DNA from: a gamma proteobacterium symbiont of Ctena orbiculata
GTDB lineage: Bacteria > Pseudomonadota > Gammaproteobacteria > Chromatiales > Chromatiaceae
Length of the DNA: 64,000 nucleotides
Direction of reading: 5' to 3'
NCBI GenBank assembly: GCA_003058495.1
Contig: QBVC01000021.1
Span: 62,001 to 126,000 of the forward strand
The translations under genes were made by a program, and so were the position numbers. Below, piece by piece: positions 46,601 to 54,963 of the stretch. The notes under the pieces were generated by a model. The model ran no database searches, was not told the origin of the DNA, and saw only the letters and a list, made by a program, of their open reading frames with translations. How positions within the stretch are numbered: position 1 is the stretch's first letter; the number at the start of each line of letters is the position of its first letter.

Positions 46601-47945
46601 GTTGAGCAAGCGAGCCAACCTCGAGTGTTTTGGCGTCGAAGGCGAACTCGACCGCAGCATCCTCAACCGCATGGTGCCGGTACTCGAGCACCTGTTGCGC
46701 AACTCTGTCTCCCACGGCATCGAATTCCCGGAGGATCGCCAGCAGGCCGGGAAGCAGGAGGTAGGCAGGATCTCCCTCTATCTTGACCGCGAGGCGACGG
46801 ATGTGCTGATCACCCTCTCCGATGACGGTCGGGGATTGGATATCGAAGCCATCCGCAAGCGTGCCGTGGAACAGGGCATGATCGATGCCAATGCGGAGAT
46901 CAGTGATGACGATCTGATACAGTGCGTGCTGCTGCCCGGATTCAGTACCGCCAAGGAGGTTACCCAGATCTCCGGACGCGGTGTCGGCCTCGATGTCGTG
47001 ACCAGCGAGGTCAAGCAACTGGGCGGATCCCTCGAGATCGATTCCCAGCCGGGACGCGGTACCAGCTTCATCATTCGGCTGCCGCTCACCCTGGCCATCT
47101 CGGATGCCCTGCTGGTTCGCGTCGGGGAAGAGGTCTATGCGGTTCCCCATGGCAGCATCTCCGGTGTTGTCCGGATCCGCCGCCAGGAGCTGATGACCTG
47201 CTACGAAGGGGGCCAGGACGGTTTTACCTACAGCGGCAGGCGATACAAGGTCAGCTATCTTGGCCGCATGATGGGCATGGGACAGCATGAGATACCGGAA
47301 ACCACGCGCTGGCTCCCGCTGTTGCTGCTGCAGACCGGCGATCACCAGGCCGCGCTGCAGGTGGATGAACTGCTCGGCAGCAGGCAGGTGGTGGTCAAGT
47401 CGATGGGTAAGCAGGTCGGCAGCGTACGCTGGATTACCGGCGGAACCATACTTGCCGATGGCAGGGTGGCATTGATACTCGATCTCGCTTCCCTGGTGCG
47501 TATGGATGCCACCCATGCGGCATCGCCCCTCAGCCTGGTCAAAGAGACGGCGGAAAAACGGGCGGAGGATCGGTTGCGGGTGATGGTGGTGGATGACTCC
47601 ATTACCGTGCGCAAGGTCACCAGTCGCCTGCTGGAGCGCCATGACATGGATGTGGTTACCGCGAAAGACGGCGTCGAAGCGGTTGCCCTGCTGCAGGAGC
47701 AGGTGCCCGATATCATGTTGCTCGATATCGAGATGCCACGCATGGACGGCTTCGAACTGGCTCGCCATATCAACAACTCGGTCGACTACTACGGCCTGCC
47801 GATTATCATGATCTCCTCGCGGGTAGGTGAGAAACACCGGCAGCGTGCGATGGATCTCGGGGTAAAACGCTGTCTTGGAAAACCCTACCAGGAGAGCGAA
47901 TTGTTGGATAACATCAATGAGGTCCTGGCGGAAAGCAGACTATGA
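40659..47945 (+). CDS. chpA: ChpA/PilL hybrid histidine kinase with multiple phosphotransfer domains
   Basis: 2428 aa, the largest gene here. Five histidine phosphotransfer sites can be seen, at His700 (HTLKGSGR), His982 (HTLHGSAH), His1282 (HTLKGSSR), His1464 (HTIKGSSR) and His1676 (HTLKGSAR); degenerate helical repeats precede them. The second has His in place of the usual Lys. Acidic Ala/Glu linkers separate the domains. A CheA-like core follows: dimerisation region, HATPase (LEHLLRNSVSHGIEF, SDDGRGLDIEA, SGRGVGLDV) and CheW-like domain. A C-terminal receiver has Asp2356 in LLDIEMPRMDGF. It controls pilus extension and retraction with PilG/PilH. It is near the size of Pseudomonas ChpA. Confidence 0.95.
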   Translation: MSNAQDFGALNWVKDELDVSIRHARQALEAHVESPGDGNSLAVCGDHLHQIARVLQMVQVYGPSMLAEEMELVVRDMAQGVVRQEEDAAEALMLALIQLPDYLEKLQGGDADIPMIILPLLNDLRAVRDAPLLSEAALFKPEIDTVRADGDANDELPQLVRQIRQRYHLGLLSWYRKRDTVHGWPLLRDVFATLHQHSGTESAHHLFWVAEGLMQGLIEGTIAPGIAVKQLFSRLDRKMKMIIDGGEQALVERPPEALLKNLLYYIARAQSDNALIKEIKEAYSLDTVMPSEAELTEGRLGLTGSNAELAESIKDAVGNELTRIKDILDLFMRDEKPDMEMLGHLEAPIRKLADTLGMIGQGALRSRLNRQADKVKNFVEQEVLPEEFELMEMAGDILYVESSLSTLHTFQPQSEEGPSEDELVQSLPEGEYQNLIKQTVREAKVEIAKAKEAIISFTEATDDSSVLHNVHECFKRVEGALNMLNLREAAGLMSQTGGFVQSYLIDSGQIPERQQLNSLADVVSSIEYYLETLVDGAGDRQEIMAIAQASLSNLMSQGGVEVSQYTEPAESIQIEESADHVEGYELEEEDVSDLEMGASSLQIEQPQPEVDILPQDAVDMPPGDQVEAQESEAEAEPLPAPEAEIASADKPMLEDIDPEILEIFTEEAREELATIQQYLPQWQRDQNDSESLTTFRRSFHTLKGSGRLVGAKVIGELAWSVENMLNRVIDETVKVTPDMMGLLNRVVEALPELISCQERGVYPEMDVDFIQRQAYALADGKPMPTAEQGRMEAVDEAAEEAQMEAVDEAAEEAQLEAADEAAEQEPLLEIDTEPSQFAEDASGEGVAEVDEVEAVEGSEAAAVEGQFDSDLEMHLDELSGLEVDTEVSDFSVDDSEVSADTLAAEDDAAVDIGDALPAQAGEEDILDDYTDSDLEIEIDSELLEVFGEESEEHLLEIEQFITGAKDAKTEVLIPEDVVRACHTLHGSAHMAGITPIAMLSEAMEDYARAMHEQQQVANENSLDLLGGSVAYIRKLLSWLPEESLPEPHVDTYILGLRGALEEIAGESLELEPIAEAEPIFPGDETVSEAGTEEEAEAAGESADTAAADEPAEESEADQPGEGGEMAAVDELSVEALGGQLFDEQAGEAEAEQSDEGIELAGVDELSGDAFEALQLEDQAEAAADDTVVPFQLERDSQPIEAEEEAEQPLELPALEAGESNLLDFASYQLDEEQFEVEGDEELVAIFVEEGRELLDNLERHYQKWVDSSLDDNLIDEFKRTLHTLKGSSRLAGINPIGDLSHGLENLFERMSRDELQPDSSIRNMVRQAIDVLATQIDDADAARDIHFSTSLLAALESPDVGAEAEAMAPGGVDEESLADELKEVEEAISEAEHIEPVDTSSYYDEPMSFLHDGDLFEVSEDPELVEIFIEESRELLETLEENYKQWSDAPSDHTTLDGMQRALHTIKGSSRLAGIEPVGDLSHAMESLLNGVLRGHIETSDKVFAISRQALDLIATQTDDAATSGKVHRGDQLIEQIQLIVEGASLEEDSIEELIDQELQEELETAEEAVDQAVEEAVEEAAEEADESAADGEDLEIPFESFNLDGINEQATSDTDESFMLMHDEVLLEVGEDEELVQIFIEEAKEFIEHIESSYQQWLDDLEDHTAIEGVQRNLHTLKGSARLAGIMPVGDLSHAVESVMTALAEKEIDPIDTVTDSVRHAIDHLALQIETIAKSGKVPASDTEVEQLQNLLGGEPTPSYTGMVETIQAVPESDGSEAVEEAEEVVETATVLPFNDEIAKLLEPEAKEEDKESFKPTKEQVRVNADLMDRLVNHAGEVSIYRARLEQQNSVLGFNLSELEQTVSRLHNQLRNLEIETEAQIIYRWEREHEDDREKAEFDPLEMDRFSTMQQLSRALMETVNDLGNINEALRDLQRETDTLLLQQSRISTDLQDGLLRTRMVPFAQLVPRMQRLVRQTAGQLSKRANLECFGVEGELDRSILNRMVPVLEHLLRNSVSHGIEFPEDRQQAGKQEVGRISLYLDREATDVLITLSDDGRGLDIEAIRKRAVEQGMIDANAEISDDDLIQCVLLPGFSTAKEVTQISGRGVGLDVVTSEVKQLGGSLEIDSQPGRGTSFIIRLPLTLAISDALLVRVGEEVYAVPHGSISGVVRIRRQELMTCYEGGQDGFTYSGRRYKVSYLGRMMGMGQHEIPETTRWLPLLLLQTGDHQAALQVDELLGSRQVVVKSMGKQVGSVRWITGGTILADGRVALILDLASLVRMDATHAASPLSLVKETAEKRAEDRLRVMVVDDSITVRKVTSRLLERHDMDVVTAKDGVEAVALLQEQVPDIMLLDIEMPRMDGFELARHINNSVDYYGLPIIMISSRVGEKHRQRAMDLGVKRCLGKPYQESELLDNINEVLAESRL
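43029..43136 (+). repeat. Three 36-bp in-frame repeats in a ChpA linker
   Basis: Units start at 43029, 43065 and 43101 and encode variants of MEAVDEAAEEAQ. The first two are nearly identical, the third diverges at its end. They lie in an acidic linker and are likely to vary in number between strains. Confidence 0.9.
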
Positions 47946-48409
47946 GCCAATCCGTTGCCAAGGAGGTCAGAAGCGTCCTCATTCCGCTGCACGAGCTTCA
48001 ACTCCTGCTGCCCAATGCGGTCATTGCCGAGGTGATCGGTTATCAGCTGCCCGAGCCCGCGGATGAGGGGATGCCGGATTGGTTTGTCGGCAACTTTATC
48101 TGGCGGGGGGTGGTGATTCCGGTGATCTCTTTCGAGGGCATGCTTGGCGAACGGGTGGTCATACCGGGCAGCCGGGGTCGAATCATGGTCATGAATACCC
48201 TGGGACAGAATCAGGAACTCACCCATATCGGACTGCTGGTTCAGGCCATTCCGAGCCTGGTCAGAGTGAGCGCCGACAATGTGGTGCCGGTGACTCCCGA
48301 GGAGGAGTTCAATCCCCTGATCAAACAACAGGTCGAGCTGGACATGAGTCCTGCCGTTATCCCCGATCTGGATCAGTTCGAACGTCAAGTGCTGGAAGTC
48401 GTCAGCTGA
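47942..48409 (+). CDS. chpC: CheW-domain protein ChpC
   Basis: 155 aa. A CheW-like fold, with the segments PNAVIAEVIGYQLPEP and FIWRGVVIPVISFE. Its start overlaps the chpA stop by 4 nt. In Pseudomonas chpB (methylesterase) lies between chpA and chpC; here the two are directly joined. It may be a second adaptor bringing other receptors to ChpA. Closes the pil-chp cluster. Confidence 0.85.
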   Translation: MSQSVAKEVRSVLIPLHELQLLLPNAVIAEVIGYQLPEPADEGMPDWFVGNFIWRGVVIPVISFEGMLGERVVIPGSRGRIMVMNTLGQNQELTHIGLLVQAIPSLVRVSADNVVPVTPEEEFNPLIKQQVELDMSPAVIPDLDQFERQVLEVVS

Positions 48410-48433
48410 TAACAACCCGCAATCCCGCCACCC

Positions 48434-49507
48434 TTGCCTCTCCACGAACACTATAAACAGCAGCTGCTGGAAAGTGGATTCGAATCCGACCCCCATCAGG
48501 AGTCTGTGGTTGCCGCCTTCGATCGATTGGCCAGGGAGTTGCAGCACAACAGGAGATCCAGCGGCTGGCTTTGGTTGAAACGGCGCCACCCGGTGGCGGG
48601 GATCTATCTTTGGGGTGGCGTCGGCAGGGGCAAGACCTGGTTGATGGATCTGTTCGTGCAACACCACAGTGAAGTCGGCATCGAACGACACCACTTTCAC
48701 AGCTTCATGCGTCACATTCATGCCCAGCTGCAGCAGCGTGAAGGGGAGCCTGCGCCGATGCAGTCGACTGCGGCTGAAATGGCGCAGCGATCACGGGTGC
48801 TGTGCCTCGATGAGTTCAACGTGATCGACATCGGCGACGCCATGCTGATGCGCAGCCTGCTGGAGTCCCTTGAAAAATCGGCAATCACACTGGTCACGAC
48901 CTCCAACAAACACCCCGACGAGCTCTATCGTGGAGGGATCCAGCGGGAGAGCTTTCTGCCTGCCATCGATATCCTGAAGCGAACCAACCAGGTAATCGAG
49001 CTAGGCGGAGAGAATGACTACAGGCTGCAGCTGTTCGAGTCGTCAACCGTCTACCATACACCCCTCGGCGACAGGGCCGAGAGGGAGATGGGGAGGGAGT
49101 TTGAGCGCCTGGTGAGCGGGGAGGTGGACAGGGACGGTCGCTATTCCGTTCCCGGGCGGGCGATCCGTTATCTGAAGCGCGCAAACGGGGTGATCTGGTG
49201 CGACTTCAACGCCCTGTGCGGACCTCCCCGATGGCAGAACGACTACCTCGAACTGGCGCGCTGCCACCACACGGTCTTTGTCTCCGATATTCCCCGACTC
49301 GACGGCACCTGGGATGATCGCACCAGGCGCTTCATCAATCTGGTGGATGTCTTCTACGATCAAAAGGTGAAACTGGTGATCAGCGCCGATGCCGAGCCGG
49401 AGGGCCTCTACACGGGCAACCGTCTCGCGTTCGATTTCAAACGCACGGCAAGCCGCCTGCAGGAGATGCAGTCCAGCGCCTACCTGGAGACACCCCACGT
49501 CGGCTGA
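48434..49507 (+). CDS. zapE: Cell division protein ZapE (AFG1-like ATPase)
   Basis: 357 aa P-loop ATPase that associates with the Z-ring in E. coli under low oxygen or heat. Walker A IYLWGGVGRGKT and Walker B VLCLDEFNVIDIGDA are present, as are the family segments HFHSFMRHIH and TSNKHPDELYRGG. The start is the TTG at 48434; an in-frame stop lies 8 codons upstream and no ATG or GTG intervenes. It is separated from chpC by only 24 nt, so it may be read through from the cluster. Confidence 0.93.
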   Translation: MPLHEHYKQQLLESGFESDPHQESVVAAFDRLARELQHNRRSSGWLWLKRRHPVAGIYLWGGVGRGKTWLMDLFVQHHSEVGIERHHFHSFMRHIHAQLQQREGEPAPMQSTAAEMAQRSRVLCLDEFNVIDIGDAMLMRSLLESLEKSAITLVTTSNKHPDELYRGGIQRESFLPAIDILKRTNQVIELGGENDYRLQLFESSTVYHTPLGDRAEREMGREFERLVSGEVDRDGRYSVPGRAIRYLKRANGVIWCDFNALCGPPRWQNDYLELARCHHTVFVSDIPRLDGTWDDRTRRFINLVDVFYDQKVKLVISADAEPEGLYTGNRLAFDFKRTASRLQEMQSSAYLETPHVG

Positions 49508-49538
49508 GACCGTCTACGCCGCCGCCGTGGCTGCCATC

Positions 49539-50273
49539 TCAATCGGAGAAGTCGCCCCAGAGGGTCTGCACCGCGGCCAGGGTCGCGAGGGGTGCGGTTT
49601 CGGTACGCAGGATACGTGGACCGAGGCGAATCCCGACAAAGCCTTTGTCGACGGCAAGCTGACGCTCCCTGCCGGTCAATCCGCCTTCGGGTCCGATGAG
49701 CAGGCTGAGGGAGGTCCCGGGGGGGTCGACCTGTTGCAGGGTGAGCTGGCTGCGGTGATCGAGCAGCAGCGCCGCCGCGCCTTGCCCCCGGCTCAGGGCG
49801 CTTCCATACGCCTGGGGTTTATCGATGGTCGGTATGCGGCAGCGCCCCGACTGTTCACAGGCGTTGATGACGATCCGTCTCCAGTGGTTCAGCCGGCCGG
49901 CGCTCTTCTTTTCATCCAGTTTGACGACGCAACGATCGCTAAACACCGGTGTGATCCGGTCGACCCCCAGTTCCGTCGCTTTCTGCATGGCGAAGTCCAT
50001 GCGCTCGCCACGGGAGATCGCGAGGATGAGTTGGATCTTGAGCCGGCCCTCCGCTTCATGCCTGAGCAGCTCACCGACCTCGACCTGCGCCAGCTTTTTG
50101 CTGACCTGAAGCAGTTTTGCGTCGTATTCGTCCCCGCCGTTGTCGAACAGGACGATCTCGTCTCCCACGCGTAGCCTCAGCACCTGATGAATATGGTGTG
50201 ACGGTTCTGCCTCGAGGTCGACTCGGCCGCCCCTGTGCAGGGGTTGATGGGTAAAGAATCGATGAACACGCAT
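49539..50273 (-). CDS. rsmE: 16S rRNA (uracil-1498-N3)-methyltransferase
   Basis: 244 aa SPOUT-class enzyme. The PUA-like N-terminus (MRVHRFFTHQPLHRGGRVDL) and the knot motif LSLLIGPEGGLTGRE with LGPRILRTETA identify it. Complete. It begins 21 nt after the rnfE stop on the same strand, so it may share the rnf transcript, an arrangement I would not have expected. Its stop converges with zapE. Confidence 0.95.
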   Translation of the reverse strand: MRVHRFFTHQPLHRGGRVDLEAEPSHHIHQVLRLRVGDEIVLFDNGGDEYDAKLLQVSKKLAQVEVGELLRHEAEGRLKIQLILAISRGERMDFAMQKATELGVDRITPVFSDRCVVKLDEKKSAGRLNHWRRIVINACEQSGRCRIPTIDKPQAYGSALSRGQGAAALLLDHRSQLTLQQVDPPGTSLSLLIGPEGGLTGRERQLAVDKGFVGIRLGPRILRTETAPLATLAAVQTLWGDFSD

Positions 50274-50294
50274 GGGGAAGCCGCTCTCCGCCCG

Positions 50295-50990
50295 CTAGGG
50301 ATTTGCCGCTCCCTCTGCCCCCTCGGGATAGTCGATCCTCTCGGCGGCGCGGGCGGCAAGACGTTTGTCGATCAGGTTCTTCACCATGATCAGGAGCCCC
50401 AGGCCGATGAATGCCCCGGGTGGAAGGATCGCGATCAGCATGCCGGGGAACGCCTCAATCCTCAGGGTAAGCCCGCGGGCCGCCTCGCCGAACATCAGGT
50501 GGGCCTGGTCGAAGAGGGTTCCCTGCCCCACCAGTTCGCGCATGCCACCCAGGGTGAGCAGTACCAGGGTGAAGCCGATGCCGACACTGAGACCGTCCAC
50601 CAGGGAGCGGGACAGGCCGGTCTTGGAGGCGAAGGCCTCGGCGCGGCCGATGATGATGCAGTTGGTGACGATCAGGGGAATGAAGATGCCGAGTATTTTG
50701 TGCAGTTCATGGAAATAGGCGTTCATCCCCATTTCGATGGCGGTAACGAATGAGGCGATCACCAGCACGAAGACGGGAAGGCGCACCTCCGGACGCACAT
50801 AGTTGCGTATCAGCGAGACCGTGGTGTTGGAGGCGACCAGCACGGCCGTGGTGGCGAGCCCCAGGCCGAGGCCGTTGATGGCTGTATTGCTCACGGCCAG
50901 CAGGGGACATAGCCCGAGCAGGGCGACCAGCGCCTGGTTGTTGTGCCACAGTCCGTCGGTGATGAGTTCACGATAGCTTGTATCGGCCAT
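50295..50990 (-). CDS. rnfE: Rnf complex membrane subunit RnfE
   Basis: 231 aa, about six transmembrane helices. Signature stretches are [25 protein letters not shown] and [22 protein letters not shown]. RnfE is one of the two homologous membrane subunits (with RnfA) of the ferredoxin:NAD oxidoreductase, which couples electron transfer to ion movement. Gap of 3 nt to rnfG. Last rnf gene of the operon. Confidence 0.96.
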   Translation of the reverse strand: MADTSYRELITDGLWHNNQALVALLGLCPLLAVSNTAINGLGLGLATTAVLVASNTTVSLIRNYVRPEVRLPVFVLVIASFVTAIEMGMNAYFHELHKILGIFIPLIVTNCIIIGRAEAFASKTGLSRSLVDGLSVGIGFTLVLLTLGGMRELVGQGTLFDQAHLMFGEAARGLTLRIEAFPGMLIAILPPGAFIGLGLLIMVKNLIDKRLAARAAERIDYPEGAEGAANP

Positions 50991-50993
50991 TGC

Positions 50994-51632
50994 CTACCCC
51001 TGGTTTTCAACCGTTGGAGATCGATCGTAGAGCGCGTCTTTGTGGTCTCTGACATAGAGCAGCGTCTTCTTTACCGCCTCCACGATCGAGCGAGGCGTGA
51101 TCGTGGCGCCGGTGAACTGGTCAAATGCGCCCCCGTCCCGTTTGACCCCCCACTTGGCCAGCGGCGGATCGCTCAGCGATCTGTCATTGAAGCTGTAGAT
51201 CCAATCGGAGCGGGACTCCTCTACCTTGTCGCCCAGTCCGGGGGTCTCCTTGTGGCTGATCACGCGCACCCCCCCCAGGGTGCCGTCGTACCTGACCGCC
51301 ACCAGCAGTTTGATCGGTCCACTGTAGCCGTTGGGGACCACCGTGGTGAGTACCGTGGCCACCGGCTGCCCCAGCTTGCGGCCGCGATAGACCGTCGTCT
51401 CCGCGCTGCCGAGGCGGTCCGCAGCACGCAACTTGATGACGTCGGAGATCATGTCGTTGTCCACACTCTCCTGGGGTACGAGGGCATTGAGCGAGCGCAA
51501 CAGGGCCTGGCGCTCGTTAGCGGCGATGCGCTCCCTGGTCATCGCATGGGTGAAGGTCACCAGCGAGGTGCCGAGGACAGCGAAGGAGGCAAGGACGGCG
51601 GCGGCGATCAGAATCGCATCACGATATTTCAT
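50994..51632 (-). CDS. rnfG: Rnf complex flavoprotein subunit RnfG
   Basis: 212 aa. The ATG at 51632 overlaps the rnfD stop by 4 nt and gives a proper anchor (DAILIAAAVLASFAVLGTSLVTF); the ORF-track extension to 52061 is a shadow of rnfD. The FMN-attachment Thr lies in FTGATITPRS, matching the S/TGAT motif. The mature domain lies outside the cytoplasm and receives electrons from within the complex. Confidence 0.95.
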   Translation of the reverse strand: MKYRDAILIAAAVLASFAVLGTSLVTFTHAMTRERIAANERQALLRSLNALVPQESVDNDMISDVIKLRAADRLGSAETTVYRGRKLGQPVATVLTTVVPNGYSGPIKLLVAVRYDGTLGGVRVISHKETPGLGDKVEESRSDWIYSFNDRSLSDPPLAKWGVKRDGGAFDQFTGATITPRSIVEAVKKTLLYVRDHKDALYDRSPTVENQG

Positions 51633-52669
51633 ACCGCCCCTCCTCCATGGCCGTAGGTGCGGGGACGGGTGTAGTAGTCGATCGTCGGTGCGGCCATGTT
51701 CATCAGCAGCACCGCGAAGGCGACGGCGTCGGGATAGCCGCCCCAGGTGCGGATGATGTAGACCAGGACCCCGATCGAGGCGCCGTAGATCAACTGGCCC
51801 GCGCGGGTGGTGCAGGCGGTGACCGGGTCGGTCGCGATGAAGAAGGCGCCGAGGATGGCGCCGCCACTGAAGAGATGGAACAGCGGAAAGGGAAAGCTCT
51901 CGGCATCGAAAAGCCAGAAAATCGTCGCCATGCCGACCAGGCCGCCGAGAAAGGCCAGGGGTATCTGCCAGGTGATGGTGCGCTTGTAGACCATCCAGAT
52001 ACCGCCCATGAGGAACCAGTTGCCGACCCACTCCCAGCCCAGGCCGCCGAAGTCGCCCCATAGCGGGTGTTGCCGGATCTCGCTGATCATGCGGTTGAGA
52101 TCGAGGTTGGTGCGCATCTGGTCCAGGGGGGTGGCCATGGTGATGGCATCCAGCATCACCCCTTCAGGCAGGATCCCGGCGAATTTATAGGCCAGGATCT
52201 GGGCAGGATTCAGCGGCTGTTCGGCGAGCATGAAGGGGGGGAGCCAGCTGGTCATCTCCACCGGATAGGAGATCAGCAGCAGCACGTAGGCCGCCATCGC
52301 GGGGTTGAACGGGTTGTAGCCGAGCCCCCCGTACATCTGCTTGACCATGATGATGGCAAAGGCCATGCCCAGGACCACCAGCCACCAGGGCAGCAGGGGC
52401 GGGATGGCGATGGCGAACAGCAGAGCGGTGACCACCGCGCTGAGATCGAGCAGCACCGGGGTCACCGGCCGTTTGCGCAGCCTGATGATCAGGGCCTCGA
52501 ACGCGGTGGCGGAGATAACGGCCAGGGCGATGTTGATCAGTACCCCCCAGCCGAAGTAGAAGGCCATGGCGACGATCCCGGGCAGCAGCGCCAGGACCAC
52601 CTGCAGCATAACCTTGTCAACGCGGTTGACGCGCCTGGTGTGGGGGGAGCTGGTGGTGTGGAATTCCAT
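51629..52669 (-). CDS. rnfD: Rnf complex flavoprotein subunit RnfD
   Basis: 346 aa with about eight to ten helices. Family stretches include KQMYGGLGYNPFNPAMAAYVLL and FFIATDPVTACTTRAGQLIYGA. The likely covalent-FMN Thr is in DAITMATPLDQM (SMAT/TMAT-type motif). It overlaps rnfC by 1 nt and rnfG by 4 nt. Normal and complete. Confidence 0.95.
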   Translation of the reverse strand: MEFHTTSSPHTRRVNRVDKVMLQVVLALLPGIVAMAFYFGWGVLINIALAVISATAFEALIIRLRKRPVTPVLLDLSAVVTALLFAIAIPPLLPWWLVVLGMAFAIIMVKQMYGGLGYNPFNPAMAAYVLLLISYPVEMTSWLPPFMLAEQPLNPAQILAYKFAGILPEGVMLDAITMATPLDQMRTNLDLNRMISEIRQHPLWGDFGGLGWEWVGNWFLMGGIWMVYKRTITWQIPLAFLGGLVGMATIFWLFDAESFPFPLFHLFSGGAILGAFFIATDPVTACTTRAGQLIYGASIGVLVYIIRTWGGYPDAVAFAVLLMNMAAPTIDYYTRPRTYGHGGGAV

Positions 52670-54366
52670 TAGCGAGGATGCTCCTCTTTCTGCTTCTTCT
52701 TGCGGGCAACCTTGCGTCGCTCATCGACAGCCTCGATCTGCGCCTGTTGGGCGGCCGTCAGGTTATCGGTGTTCTTCGGGGCATGCTGCTGTTTCGCCTT
52801 TTTCTCCGCCGCGCGCCGCATGGCCGCCTCGATGGCTGCCTGCTTGGCATCCCCGCCAGCGGCCTCCCCGCTCGACGCCTCGGGCTTGGCGGCGGCGGGT
52901 TTCTTCAGATCCTCCTTCTTTTTGCGCAGTTTTGCCTTGCGTTCCGCTTCCAGGCGCTGCAGACGGGAGACCCTGAAGTCGTGGCGCTGCTTGGCATGCT
53001 CGGATTCGCGTCGCTCCTGCTCCAGCGCCCAGCTCTCCGCCTTGGCGTAGCGGTAGTACTGGACAAGGGGGATATGGGAGGGGCAGACATGGGAACAGCA
53101 GCCGCATTCGATGCAGTCGAAGAGGTTGTAGTCCTGCACCTTCTCCAGATCCTTGGCCCGGCTGTACCAGTACATCTGCTGTGGCAGCAGATTGGCCGGA
53201 CAGACATCGGCGCAACGTCCGCAGCGTATGCATGCCCTGGCAGGCTGTGGCGCTGGCGCCTCCTTGGCGGTGGGACAGAGCAGGCAGTTGGTACCCTTGG
53301 TGATGGGTACCTGGTCACTGTTCAGATCGAATCCCATCATCGGCCCGCCCAGAATCAGCTGCTTGGGCCGGGCTTGAAGGTAGCCGCCTGCCTCTGCGAT
53401 CAGGTCGCCGGCGAGCATGCCGAGGGGGGCCTCGAGATTTCCCGGTTCGCTGATGCCTTCACCGGTGACCGTGACGATGCGGGAGATCAGGGGTCGGCCT
53501 TCGAGCACCGCATCGGCGATGGCCGCGGCAGTGGCGACGTTGTGGCAGATCACGCCCACCTGGGCAGGCAACCCCGAGGTGGGGACCTCGCGCCCGGTGA
53601 GGATCCTGATCAACTGCTTTTCACCGCCGCTGGGATAGAGGGTCGGGATCCGCACCACCTCGATATTCTCCTCCTCCCGCAGCTGCTGGAACATCGCCAG
53701 GATCGCTTCCGGTTTGTTGTCCTCGACGGCGATCAGGCACTCTTCGCTCTGCAGCATGTGCTGCAGGATGCGCGCTCCATTCATCACCCGCTCGGCCTGG
53801 TCCCGCATCAGCCGGTCGTCGCAGGTGATATAGGGTTCGCACTCGGCGCCGTTGATGATCAGGGTCTTGATGGGTTTTCCCGGGTTGAGCTTGATCGCGG
53901 AGGGGAATGTGGCGCCGCCCATGCCGACGATACCCGATTCACGAATGCGCCGGCGCAGCAGCTCGCTGTCGGCGGAGCGAAAATCGCCGATCGGTTCGGG
54001 CAGTTCACCCCAGCGGTCGTCGCCGTCGGGTTCGATGACGATACAGGGGGCGGTCAGGCCGGAAGGGTGGGGAACCGGATGCTCCCCTATCTCCAGTACG
54101 ATCCCCGAGGTGGGGGCGTGCACGGGGGCGGAGACCGGAGCGGCTGAACCGGCGATGACCTCCCCTTTCAGTACCCTGTCGCCAACAGCCACCAGGGGCT
54201 GAGCCTGGACGCCGATATGCTGCTGTAGCGGGAGCACCAGACGGGACGGCAGCCTGGCCTGCTGCAGCGGACGCTGCAGCGACATCTCTTTCTTCTCCGG
54301 CAGGTGCAGGCCGCCGTGAAATTGCCACAACTCCCGGGTCTTGCCTTTTTTCGATTCGACATACAT
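52669..54366 (-). CDS. rnfC: Rnf complex iron-sulfur/NADH-binding subunit RnfC
   Basis: 565 aa. The start at 54366 (MYVESKKGKTRELWQFHGGLHL) replaces the ORF-track start inside rnfB. An NADH/FMN part (VGMGGATFPSAIKLNPG) is followed by two four-Cys clusters, CIRCGRCADVCP and CIECGCCSHVCP, which bind [4Fe-4S]. The last 100 residues are Lys/Ala/Glu-rich and helical (KAKLRKKKEDLKKPAAAK), as in many gammaproteobacterial RnfC, but shorter than the long E. coli tail. It follows rnfB by 5 nt. Confidence 0.95.
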   Translation of the reverse strand: MYVESKKGKTRELWQFHGGLHLPEKKEMSLQRPLQQARLPSRLVLPLQQHIGVQAQPLVAVGDRVLKGEVIAGSAAPVSAPVHAPTSGIVLEIGEHPVPHPSGLTAPCIVIEPDGDDRWGELPEPIGDFRSADSELLRRRIRESGIVGMGGATFPSAIKLNPGKPIKTLIINGAECEPYITCDDRLMRDQAERVMNGARILQHMLQSEECLIAVEDNKPEAILAMFQQLREEENIEVVRIPTLYPSGGEKQLIRILTGREVPTSGLPAQVGVICHNVATAAAIADAVLEGRPLISRIVTVTGEGISEPGNLEAPLGMLAGDLIAEAGGYLQARPKQLILGGPMMGFDLNSDQVPITKGTNCLLCPTAKEAPAPQPARACIRCGRCADVCPANLLPQQMYWYSRAKDLEKVQDYNLFDCIECGCCSHVCPSHIPLVQYYRYAKAESWALEQERRESEHAKQRHDFRVSRLQRLEAERKAKLRKKKEDLKKPAAAKPEASSGEAAGGDAKQAAIEAAMRRAAEKKAKQQHAPKNTDNLTAAQQAQIEAVDERRKVARKKKQKEEHPR

Positions 54367-54371
54367 GGGTT

Positions 54372-54950
54372 TCAGCCCGCCTTGGCCGCCAATTGGGGGG
54401 CTGCGACCTCTTCCAGGCCGCTTTGCGGGTAGGGCCAGCGCCAATTGCCCGTATTCAGCGGTATCGGCTCCATCAGGATGCAATCGACGGGACAGGGGGG
54501 CAGGCAGCGTTCACAACCGGTGCACTCCTCCTCGATCACCACGTGCATCTGTTTGGCGGCGCCGAGTATGGCGTCCACGGGACAGGCCTGAATGCAAAGG
54601 GTGCAGCCGATACACTCCTCCTCCTTGATAATCGCGATGGACTTGGGCTTCTCCTCCGCAGCCACCGCATCCAGGGGCACGGGATCCCGTCCCAGGAGAT
54701 CGGCGAGGGCAACCATGGTGGCTTCCCCCCCCGGTGGGCAGAGATTGATCTCAACTTCCCCGCCGGCAAGGGCCTCCGCGTAGGGCCGGCAGCCGGCAAA
54801 GCCGCACTGGCCGCACTGGGTCTGGGGCAGGAGCTTTTCGATCTGGTCGGTTATCGGGTCCCCCTCCACGTGAAAGCGGATATTGGCATAGCCGAGCAGC
54901 AGGCCGAACAGGGCGGCGAGGGAGGTGATGGTAAGGATGGCGACTAACAT
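54372..54950 (-). CDS. rnfB: Rnf complex iron-sulfur subunit RnfB
   Basis: 192 aa. One N-terminal helix, then [16 protein letters not shown] with the further Cys in NLCPPGG (an Fe-S cluster), then two ferredoxin-type four-Cys motifs, [12 protein letters not shown] and [12 protein letters not shown]. RnfB accepts electrons from ferredoxin. Complete and typical. Follows rnfA by 13 nt. Confidence 0.96.
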   Translation of the reverse strand: MLVAILTITSLAALFGLLLGYANIRFHVEGDPITDQIEKLLPQTQCGQCGFAGCRPYAEALAGGEVEINLCPPGGEATMVALADLLGRDPVPLDAVAAEEKPKSIAIIKEEECIGCTLCIQACPVDAILGAAKQMHVVIEEECTGCERCLPPCPVDCILMEPIPLNTGNWRWPYPQSGLEEVAAPQLAAKAG

Positions 54951-54963
54951 CGAACCGCGGACC

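Noticed and set aside
46380-47837. 485-aa minus-strand ORF
   Set aside because: Antisense to the kinase core of chpA; no start site or domain of its own.
52678-54147. 489-aa plus-strand ORF
   Set aside because: Shadow of rnfC on the opposite strand.
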